Shown: positions 17,446-24,262 of the stretch, piece by piece
How positions within the stretch are numbered: the stretch's first letter is position 1
Layout: each line of letters opens with the position of its first letter
From: DATBGZ01 sp963803115
Lineage (GTDB): Bacteria; Actinomycetota; Actinomycetes; Mycobacteriales; Micromonosporaceae
Assembly (NCBI GenBank): GCA_963803115.1
Contig: CAWDLN010000008.1
Coordinates: 914,777-978,776 of the forward strand
DNA: 64,000 nucleotides
Reading direction: 5' to 3'
Program-made: the position numbers and the translations under genes
The notes under the pieces: model-generated
Database searches by the model: none
The model's input: only the letters and a program-made list of their open reading frames with translations
Told to the model about the DNA's origin: nothing

Positions 17446-18062
17446 CCTCGATGGGTCAGTCCGGTTGGCGGGCGGTCGCCGCCCGCGCCGCCTCGTTGCT
17501 GCTGCGCTATCCCGACTCCGACGTCCTCGAAGCGTTGCCCGTCCTGCGCGGTGCGCTCGATGCGCTGCCCGACACTGTCGCGCGTCCACTGTGGTTGGTG
17601 GCCGAGCACCGAGCGGTGACAGAACCCACCGCCCTGGCGACGGAGTATGTGGAGCTGTTTGACTTCCGCCGGCGCTGCTGCCTGCACCTGACGTACTACA
17701 CCTGCGGCGACACCCGGCGCCGCGGCGAAGCACTGGTCGCCTTCGCCGAGGAGTACCGGGCAACCGGGGTACAGCTCGTCGACGGCGAGCTGCCCGACTA
17801 CCTGCCCGCCGTGTTGGATCTGGCGGCGCTCAGCGATGGCGGTTGGCGGCTGCTGCGCGAGAACCGTGTGGGACTCGACCTGCTCAATAACGCGCTCGCC
17901 AAGGAGAACTCGGTCTACCGCCATGCCATTGACGCAGTACGAGAGATGCTTCCCGCCGCGCGGCCGGCGGATCTGGCTGCGGCGTCACGCCTCGCCCGTA
18001 CCGGTCCTTCCGTCGAAGGTCGGCCTGGAGCCATTCGGAATGGTCGACACGTCAGGGGGTAG
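17442..18062 (+). CDS. narJ: Nitrate reductase assembly chaperone
   Basis: A 206-residue NarJ/TorD-family chaperone that holds apo-NarGH until the molybdenum cofactor is inserted. The family stretch EYVELFDFRRRCCLHLTYYTCGDTRRRGEALV is present. I chose the GTG at 17442 because it overlaps the narH stop codon (GTGA), as expected in this operon; an ATG nine bases later is an alternative. The C-terminal 25 residues are poorly conserved. It is followed by narI after six bases. Confidence 0.93.
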   Translation: MTSMGQSGWRAVAARAASLLLRYPDSDVLEALPVLRGALDALPDTVARPLWLVAEHRAVTEPTALATEYVELFDFRRRCCLHLTYYTCGDTRRRGEALVAFAEEYRATGVQLVDGELPDYLPAVLDLAALSDGGWRLLRENRVGLDLLNNALAKENSVYRHAIDAVREMLPAARPADLAAASRLARTGPSVEGRPGAIRNGRHVRG

Positions 18063-18610
18063 CCGCCGGTGAACGTCCTGCTCTGGGTGATCTATCCCTA
18101 CCTCGCCATCGCGATGCTGGTGGGCGGGCTGATCTGGCGGTATCGCTACGACAAGTTCGGTTGGACCACCCGCTCGTCGCAGCTGTACGAGACGTCGATC
18201 CTCCGCTGGGGCAGTCCGCTGTTCCACTTTGGAATTCTTTTGGTCCTGATAGGACACTTCGGCGGACTGGTCGTGCCGAAGTCGTGGACCGAGGCGGTCG
18301 GCGTGAGTGATCACACGTACCATTTGATGGCCGTCTTTCTCGGTACCGTGGCCGGGTTCTGCACACTCATCGGCCTGGCGATACTGATCGCACGGCGTCG
18401 CCTGACCGGACCGGTCTTCGCCGCCACCACTCGCAACGACAAGGCAATGTACGTGGTTCTGGCGGGCGTTATCGTCCTGGGCTTGTGGGCGACAGTGAAG
18501 GCCAACCTGGCGGGGGGCGGCTACGACTACCGGGAGACCGTCTCTCCTTGGCTCCGGTCGCTGTTCTATTTCCGGCCCGACGCCGACGTGATGGCCGGAG
18601 TGCCGGCTAG

Positions 18611-18628
18611 CCTGAGTTTCCCCCATAG
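18611..18628 (+). repeat. Left terminal inverted repeat of the IS
   Basis: CCTGAGTTTCCCCCATAG, matching the reverse complement of the right end except at the 15th base. Confidence 0.92.
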
Positions 18629-18703
18629 TTCGATCTTGGCTGTGTTTCCGCTGGTGGGGGCGGGTGCGTGCTGGTCGGGCTGTATTACCTAGGCCGGGGG
18701 GCG

Positions 18704-20392
18704 TCAGCGGGTGGGTGCGTAGCGATTGATGTCGAACAGGTCGGCGAGGCGGTGTTGGGTGGGGTCCATGTCGGTGATCATGCGTCGGGCGCGGGGGCGT
18801 CCTTTGCCGCCGTCGTGGTAGAGCAGGACGGTTTCTTGCACGCCGGCGAGGGTGTTGAGCAGTTCGCGGACGGATAGGTGCAGGCCGGCGTTGGCGGCTT
18901 CGCGGCGCATGAGGTGGGCGATGGCCAGGGCGAGGACGCAGTAGAACACGTGGACCCGGATCTTCGAGTCGGTCCAGTGGTGCATGGGGCTGAACGACAC
19001 GACGTGGGGATCCTTGAGCTGCCGGAACCCTGACTCCACTTCGGACTGGGAGCGGTAGGCGGCGACGACGTCGGCGACGGGCCAGTGGTCGCGGTTGGTG
19101 AACAGGATCCGTTTGCCGAATAGGCGCTGCTCGAGTCGGGCGCGGGCGCGGATGTCGGTGTGCCAGGTCAGGCGCAGGTCGGCCGGGTCGGTACCGGTCA
19201 GTGTGGCGGTGATGACCTCGCCCACCCAGCGGGGCTTGAGGATCGTGTTGATCTGGGCCTGCACCTTGTCGCGGTTGCGGCGGGTGGCGCCGCGGGCCAG
19301 GCGGGCCTGCAGATCGACCAGCTGGCCGATGGCTTTGCCGATGGTCTGGGTGAACCCGCGGGACTGTTTGTCGTGCAGCGTCTGGGAGTGGGTCAGCACC
19401 GCGCGGCGGGTTACCCCGAGGGCGGTCACGGTGGTGTCCACATAGGTCAAGCCGGGGAACCGGTCCGGGTCGACGTGTCGGTACCGGGTTTTGGGCAGGG
19501 CCAACAGGTCGGGGTGCTCCGAGGGCGGTAGCGAGCCGACGAACCCGACCTGGCTGTCCTCGACCACGCTGTGGTTGTCGGTGGAGTTCTGGCCGGCGTC
19601 GTAGACCAGGGTCAGCGACTCCACCTGGTCGACCAGTTGCCGGTAGCGGGCCATCAGGTTCTCCACGACGGTGGGAAACTGGGTGACGTCTGGGCGGTCC
19701 CCCGGGTAGGGGTGCGACACGATCGGCACCCCGCCGTCGCGGGTGACGATGAGGGCCAGCCCGACCAGCCGCAGATCGGTGCGTTTCTGCTTGGCCTTGC
19801 CCCGCTGCGCGATCGGCGCCCGGTCATTGGCCGAGTCGATGAACGTGGCGAAGTTGGTCATGTCCAGCACCAGAGCGGACAGGTCCAGCCCGAACTCGGT
19901 CACCATCCGCCACCCCAGCTCGGTCTCGATCGAGGCCAGGTCGGCCTGCGACAGGACGTCCATCGCGTCCCAGAACCGTCGATGATCCAAAGCGGCGTCG
20001 GGCAGTTTCACCCATCGCGGCCCGGCCGTGGTGGCCCACCAGTCGGCAAACGCTGCTTTCGAGCACGGATCCACAATCCGGTTGGCCGTGGCCAGCGCCA
20101 TGTACATGCCCACCGACGCGGCCGCATCGGCCCGACGGGACACGACCGCGTCGACCACCCCGGCCACGTCCAGGCGTTGCAGCACCGACCACACCGCAGC
20201 CAGGTCCCCGAACTTCTTGTGCTGGCTCCGCACCGGCTCACCCCCAGCCTGGCCGGCCAGCTTCGCCATCACCTCCTCAGCACTGCCCAGATACTGCTGC
20301 GACACGATGCGTGGCTTGCCCTCCACCCGCGCGGACTCCACCAGGTAGTAATACGTCTGCTTCCCCTGACGCTTCCCCACAATCGACGGCAT
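18704..20392 (-). CDS. IS1634-family (DDE) transposase
   Basis: A 562-residue transposase opposite in direction to narI. It opens with MPSIVGKRQGKQTYYYLVESARV and QYLGSAEEVMAKL, typical of IS1634/IS1549-type enzymes. Candidate DDE residues are in LVLDMTNFATF, LVYDAGQNSTD and the C-terminal EVESGFRQLKDPHVVSFSPMHHW, with the two parts of the catalytic core separated by an insertion of over 100 residues as in IS4-group enzymes. No frameshift or stop is present, so the element should be active. Confidence 0.95.
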   Translation of the reverse strand: MPSIVGKRQGKQTYYYLVESARVEGKPRIVSQQYLGSAEEVMAKLAGQAGGEPVRSQHKKFGDLAAVWSVLQRLDVAGVVDAVVSRRADAAASVGMYMALATANRIVDPCSKAAFADWWATTAGPRWVKLPDAALDHRRFWDAMDVLSQADLASIETELGWRMVTEFGLDLSALVLDMTNFATFIDSANDRAPIAQRGKAKQKRTDLRLVGLALIVTRDGGVPIVSHPYPGDRPDVTQFPTVVENLMARYRQLVDQVESLTLVYDAGQNSTDNHSVVEDSQVGFVGSLPPSEHPDLLALPKTRYRHVDPDRFPGLTYVDTTVTALGVTRRAVLTHSQTLHDKQSRGFTQTIGKAIGQLVDLQARLARGATRRNRDKVQAQINTILKPRWVGEVITATLTGTDPADLRLTWHTDIRARARLEQRLFGKRILFTNRDHWPVADVVAAYRSQSEVESGFRQLKDPHVVSFSPMHHWTDSKIRVHVFYCVLALAIAHLMRREAANAGLHLSVRELLNTLAGVQETVLLYHDGGKGRPRARRMITDMDPTQHRLADLFDINRYAPTR

Positions 20393-20459
20393 TTATAGGT
20401 AATACATCCTGGCGAGCGCAAAGCCAAGCACCGCAACGCGTGTCGCAGAAGTTGATCAG

Positions 20460-20477
20460 CTAAGGGGGAAACTCAGG
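20460..20477 (-). repeat. Right terminal inverted repeat of the IS
   Basis: CTAAGGGGGAAACTCAGG, the partner of the repeat at 18611-18628. It is immediately followed by the second CTAG. Confidence 0.92.
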
Positions 20478-20691
20478 CTAGCTTCCAGATCCATGTGCTC
20501 GCCGCCTTCGCGCTCTTTGCGTTCTGGCCGTTCACCCGGCTCGTTCACGCGTTCAGTGCGCCGGTCGGCTATCTAACGCGCCCGTACATCGTCTACCGCA
20601 GCCGCGACACCCGCCGTGGACTGCGACCGGCCCGCCCTGGCTGGGAAGGCCCACCGCGAGCGCCCACGCCCCGCGCGAAAGGTTAAGAAGA

Positions 20692-21933
20692 ATGACCACC
20701 ACCGGCACGACCGACCCGAGGCCGATGACGGGCACCCCACCGGTCACGGAGCGCGGCGCGACGCTGAACTTGGTGCTCGCCACCGCCGGGTTCATGGTGA
20801 ACTTCTGGGCCTGGGCGTTGCTGGGCCCGCTCGGCCCGGGTGTGAAGGAACGCCTCGGGCTCAGCTTCGCCGCTCAGTCATTCCTCGTCGCGGTGCCAGT
20901 TGTGGTCGGGTCGCTCGGCCGTATCCCGGTCGGTGCCCTCACCGACCGCCTCGGCGCTCGCATCATGCTCCCGGCGGTCAGCCTCGCCACCTTCGTGCCG
21001 GTACTCACATTGGCGTTCGTCTCCTCGTACCCGGCGCTGATCGTGACCGGGTTCTTCCTCGGCATCGGCGGAACCGCGTTCGCCGTCGGAGTGCCACTGG
21101 TGTCGGGCTGGTATCCGCCGGCCCGGCGAGGCTTCGCCATTGGCGTCTTCGGCGTCGGCATGGGCGGCACGGCGATCGCGAACTTCACCACGGTCAAGCT
21201 CGCCGACACGTACGGCATGAGGACACCGTTCCTCATTGTCGCGGCGATCCTCGCCGTCTACGCCGCCGTCGCATTCCTGCTGGTACGAGACGCCCCGAAC
21301 CGGCCGCGACCCGTCGGCGCCGCCTGGGATCGGATCACCGAGGTCGCCCGGCTCACGGTCACCTGGCAGCTGTGCTTCCTGTACGCGGTCGGCTTCGGTG
21401 GCTTCGTCGCATTCAGCGTGTACCTGCCGGCGTACCTGCGGACCGCCTATGGGCTGACTCCCAATGACGCTGCGCTGCGCACGGCCGGGTTCGTGATTCT
21501 CGCCGTCATCGGCCGGCCCATCGGCGGCTGGCTATCGGACCGCTTCCACCCGGTCCCCGTGCTCGTCGCGTGCTTCTCCGGCACCGCGGTGTTGGCGGTC
21601 ATCCAGGCGTTCCAGCCCGTGCTGATCCCGATGGCGACGATCGACTTCCTGGGTCTGGCAGCGTTGCTCGGCGCCGCGGCCGGAGCCGTCTTCGCCTTGG
21701 TCGGCAAGGTCGCTCCCGGGGACAAGGTCGGCACCGTCACCGGCGTCGTCGGGGCCGCCGGCGGGCTCGGCGGCTTCATCCCGCCGCTCATCATGGGACT
21801 TGTGTACGGCATGGAGCACTCGTACGCGATCGGGCTGATGCTGCTCTCCGACGTCGCGCTCGCGGCCGCGGTCTACACCGCCGTCAAGATGAGCGGGCTC
21901 GCCCGCCAGCGGTCTGGCGTCTCGACGACCTAG
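20692..21933 (+). CDS. narK: Nitrate/nitrite transporter (MFS)
   Basis: A 413-residue membrane protein with twelve predicted helices. The NarK/nitrate-nitrite porter signatures are visible: LGPLGPGVKERLGLS and SLGRIPVGALTDRLGARIM in the first half, GIGGTAFAVGVPLVSGWYPPARRGFAIGVFGVGMGG, and the second-half motif KVGTVTGVVGAAGGLGGFIPPLIMG. It imports nitrate or exchanges it for nitrite. The ATG follows the narI stop by five bases, so it belongs to the nar operon. The IS upstream may be polar on it, although readthrough or an internal promoter could compensate. Mycobacterial narK2 is a known DosR target. Confidence 0.93.
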   Translation: MTTTGTTDPRPMTGTPPVTERGATLNLVLATAGFMVNFWAWALLGPLGPGVKERLGLSFAAQSFLVAVPVVVGSLGRIPVGALTDRLGARIMLPAVSLATFVPVLTLAFVSSYPALIVTGFFLGIGGTAFAVGVPLVSGWYPPARRGFAIGVFGVGMGGTAIANFTTVKLADTYGMRTPFLIVAAILAVYAAVAFLLVRDAPNRPRPVGAAWDRITEVARLTVTWQLCFLYAVGFGGFVAFSVYLPAYLRTAYGLTPNDAALRTAGFVILAVIGRPIGGWLSDRFHPVPVLVACFSGTAVLAVIQAFQPVLIPMATIDFLGLAALLGAAAGAVFALVGKVAPGDKVGTVTGVVGAAGGLGGFIPPLIMGLVYGMEHSYAIGLMLLSDVALAAAVYTAVKMSGLARQRSGVSTT

Positions 21934-21958
21934 TGGTTGGCCCATCGGCCCTCACAGC

Positions 21959-21972
21959 GGGCCAGAGGTCCC
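21959..21972. promoter_or_regulatory. DosR-like box upstream of the acyltransferase gene
   Basis: GGGCCAGAGGTCCC; its reverse complement GGGACCTCTGGCCC differs from the narG box at one of 14 bases. It ends 75 bp before the ATG at 22048. A second, weaker repeat of the same layout (GGCCCATCGGCCC) starts at 21939. Confidence 0.55.
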
Positions 21973-22047
21973 GCCCACAGGGCCGGGTCGCCCCTACCCG
22001 CTTGCTGGATCGGCGCTCACCCTCGTAAAAAAGGGGGTCCTGCCGTT

Positions 22048-23406
22048 ATGGAACGTTTGACCGCGCAGGATTTGAGCATGCTGTGGCCTGATGACCTTGG
22101 CTGGCCGCAGGACATCGGTGTGCTCGCCATTCTCGACGGCAGCACCCTTCGCGATTCGGTAGGTCGCGTTGACGTCGCGCGAGTGCGGCAGGCGATCGCG
22201 GACCGCCTCCGTCTGATACCGCGGTTTCGGCAGCGTCTCTACCGACCGCGCCGAGGACTCGGCTGGCCGCTGTGGGTCGATGTCGAGGATTTCAATATCG
22301 CCGACCACGTCGAGGTGATCCCGGTCCCGGCACCAGGTGACGACGCGCAGCTGCTGCTCACGGTCGAGCGGCTCCGGCGACGCTCATTCGATCGCTCACG
22401 TCCACTGTGGCGCATGTGGTTACTGCCAGACCTGCCTGGGGGGCGAATCGCCTTCTATCTGCGGGTGCACCACACGATCGCTGACGGTGTCGCCGGAGTC
22501 GCGACCCTTGGCGCGCTTCTCGACACTGTCCCGACGTCGCCTGCCCGGTCAACCGCACCGATGCCGCAGCCTTCGGCCCGTGACTTGTTCACCGATAACG
22601 TGCGTCGACGCTGGCGGGAGCTGGCCCGAGTAGCGTCGGCCGTTGGCCATCCGCTGAGCGCGGCAAAGCGCCTGCGAGCTACCTGGCCGGCGATGGCCGA
22701 GACCCTCGCGAGCCGCCCCGCGCCCCGGACCAGCCTGAACCGTCCGATCGGTCCCGACCGCCGAATCGACATCGTCCGCAGCCGCCTCGACTCTGCTGCG
22801 GAGACCGCCCACCGGTACGGCGCAACGGTCAACGATGTGCTGATGGCCGCAATTGCTGGAGGCCTACGCGACCTACTGCTAAGCCGTGGGGAACGCGTCG
22901 ACACGGCGCTGCGAGCCTATGTTCCCGTCTCGCTCCACAAGGAACGGTCTGGGCAGGCTCGTGGGAATGAGGACGGAATGATGGCTGTGCCGTTGCCGAT
23001 CGGAGTGCCGGATCCGATCCTGAGGCTGCGACTTATCGCGAGCGAGACGGCCCAAAGAAAGAGAAGAACCCGCCCTTCCGGTGGGACGTTGCTGCGAAAC
23101 GGGGTCATCCAGCGGGCAATGCTGCGACTGATGAAACGGCAACGGTGGGCCAACGTGTACATCGCGAACGTGTTCGGTCCGCCAACGTCGCTGTGCCTGG
23201 CCGGGTCGCCAATCCTTGAGCTTTTCCCGGTGGTTCCATTGCTAGGAAACATCACTCTCGGCATTGGGGCCCTGTCCTACGCCGGCCAGTTCAACATCAC
23301 CGTGGTTGCCGACCGCGACGGTTGTCCTGACCTCGAGGTGTTCACCCAGGGCGTCCGGACGGCGCTGGAGTCGTTGGTCAGATCCCGGGCAGTAGCGGCC
23401 GGCTAG
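22048..23406 (+). CDS. Wax ester synthase / diacylglycerol acyltransferase (WS/DGAT)
   Basis: A 452-residue member of the bacterial WS/DGAT family, which makes triacylglycerol or wax esters as storage lipid from acyl-CoA. The catalytic motif HHTIADG is at residues 141-147, with PLW at SRPLWRMWLL before it and the NDVLMAAIAGGLRDLL segment further on. The ATG at 22048 is preceded by GGGGG ten bases upstream. In Mycobacterium tuberculosis the orthologous gene tgs1 is part of the DosR dormancy regulon, and here a DosR-like box sits 75 bp upstream. The family assignment is firm; which acceptor is preferred is not visible. Confidence 0.93.
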   Translation: MERLTAQDLSMLWPDDLGWPQDIGVLAILDGSTLRDSVGRVDVARVRQAIADRLRLIPRFRQRLYRPRRGLGWPLWVDVEDFNIADHVEVIPVPAPGDDAQLLLTVERLRRRSFDRSRPLWRMWLLPDLPGGRIAFYLRVHHTIADGVAGVATLGALLDTVPTSPARSTAPMPQPSARDLFTDNVRRRWRELARVASAVGHPLSAAKRLRATWPAMAETLASRPAPRTSLNRPIGPDRRIDIVRSRLDSAAETAHRYGATVNDVLMAAIAGGLRDLLLSRGERVDTALRAYVPVSLHKERSGQARGNEDGMMAVPLPIGVPDPILRLRLIASETAQRKRRTRPSGGTLLRNGVIQRAMLRLMKRQRWANVYIANVFGPPTSLCLAGSPILELFPVVPLLGNITLGIGALSYAGQFNITVVADRDGCPDLEVFTQGVRTALESLVRSRAVAAG

Positions 23407-23419
23407 GGACTTTGGTCCT
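23406..23419. promoter_or_regulatory. DosR-like box overlapping the WS/DGAT stop codon
   Basis: GGGACTTTGGTCCT agrees with the mycobacterial DosR consensus at 15 of 20 positions in the 20-mer starting at 23403. It overlaps the last base of the TAG stop and ends 115 bp before the next ATG. Confidence 0.5.
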
Positions 23420-23534
23420 GGATCGTCGGACTTGCTGCTCTGTCGGCGGCGCGGTTCGTGGGCGACGCTCTTGTTGTCATGCGAGATCGAGCCGGGCCAA
23501 TCAGGTGGGCTCCACAGTAGACGGAGTGATCCCC

Positions 23535-24182
23535 ATGAAGCGTCGCACGATTGATGTGGTGATCAGCGTCGGCGGGCTCCTGCTCGCTGGTCTGCTGCTC
23601 ATCGCAGGGCTGGTGCTGACCAGCAACGCCACCTTCGCCAACAACTATGTGCACGACCAGTTGGCCCAGCAAAAGATCACGTTCAAGACGGCCGCGACCC
23701 TCACCGACGAGGAGAAGCAGCAGGCCTGCCTGGTCCAGTACGCGGGACAGCCGATGACCACCGGCAAGCAGGCCGAGTGCTACGCCAACAACTTCATCGG
23801 GCTCCACCTCGAGGGCATCGCCGGCGGCAAGACCTACGCCGAGCTCGGCGACGTTCAGACCCAGCAGCGGGCTCAGATCGCCGAGGCCCAGAAGACCAAC
23901 GCGAGCAACCTGGCCGACCTGCAGAAGCAGCTGACCGACACCACCGCCGCCCGGGAGACGGTGTTCAAGGGCGAGACCCTGCGCGGGCTGCTGCTGACCT
24001 CCTACGGATTTAGCGAGTTCGGTAACAAGGCCTCTCAGGCCACGATAGTGGCCTACGTGGCATCCGGTGTGATGTTCGTGCTGGCCCTGTTCGGACTCTG
24101 GCACGCGGCCGTGACGCCGAGGACCAAGGCCTTCGCCGCACCCGAACCCATCAAGACCGAGCGCGGCCCAGCGAACGGCTGA
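23535..24182 (+). CDS. Two-helix exported-loop membrane protein, actinobacterial conserved hypothetical
   Basis: A 215-residue protein with one helix at about residues 8-29 and one at about 170-192 enclosing a hydrophilic, probably extracytoplasmic region. That region is rich in Gln, Lys and Thr and has two cysteines in the pattern QQACLVQYAGQPMTTGKQAECYANNFIGLHL. A coiled-coil-like segment (QTQQRAQIAEAQKTNASNLADLQKQL) follows. Relatives in actinobacteria are often labelled LigA-like dioxygenase, a name I would not trust because no metal-binding motif is present. The DosR-like box at 23406 suggests hypoxia control. The function is unknown. Confidence 0.8.
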   Translation: MKRRTIDVVISVGGLLLAGLLLIAGLVLTSNATFANNYVHDQLAQQKITFKTAATLTDEEKQQACLVQYAGQPMTTGKQAECYANNFIGLHLEGIAGGKTYAELGDVQTQQRAQIAEAQKTNASNLADLQKQLTDTTAARETVFKGETLRGLLLTSYGFSEFGNKASQATIVAYVASGVMFVLALFGLWHAAVTPRTKAFAAPEPIKTERGPANG

Positions 24183-24230
24183 CCGCAACCGCGGCATCGC
24201 AGCTCCACCTAGATAGCTCATCACATCGGT

Positions 24231-24250
24231 GCCCCGCCTATGGGCGGGGC
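24231..24250. terminator. GC-rich hairpin between convergent genes
   Basis: Arms GCCCCGCC (24231-24238) and GGCGGGGC (24243-24250) with a 4-base loop, in the gap between the membrane protein gene and metE, which converge. There is no T run, but such hairpins end transcripts in high-GC actinobacteria. Confidence 0.6.
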
Positions 24251-24262
24251 CCCGCGTCGCAT

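Larger units (their letters stand above)
18611..20477. mobile_element. Complete IS1634-like insertion sequence in narI
   Basis: A 1867-bp element bounded by inverted repeats 18611-18628 and 20460-20477 (17 of 18 bases match, outer 14 perfect: CCTGAGTTTCCCCC). It is flanked by CTAG at 18607-18610 and 20478-20481, read as a 4-bp target duplication. The single transposase gene is intact. Both the ends and the duplication are undamaged, which suggests a recent insertion. Because CTAG is itself palindromic, the exact boundary could be shifted by a few bases. Confidence 0.93.
18069..20686 (+). pseudogene. narI: Nitrate reductase gamma (cytochrome b) subunit, split by an insertion sequence
   Basis: The 5' part (18069-18610, GTG start) encodes the first four or five helices of NarI, starting WVIYPYLAIAMLVGGLIWRYRYDKFGW and including the haem-ligand region GHFGGLVVPKSW. 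The 3' part (20482-20686) resumes with FQIHVLAAFALFAFWPFTRLVHAFSAPVGYLTRPYIVYRSRD, the conserved C-terminal helix and tail. Removing the element plus one CTAG copy restores one continuous frame (VPAS-FQIHV). NarI anchors NarGH and oxidises quinol, so the complex should be unable to respire nitrate unless another NarI exists. The 5' fragment reads about 27 extra residues into the element before a stop at 18692. Confidence 0.95.
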
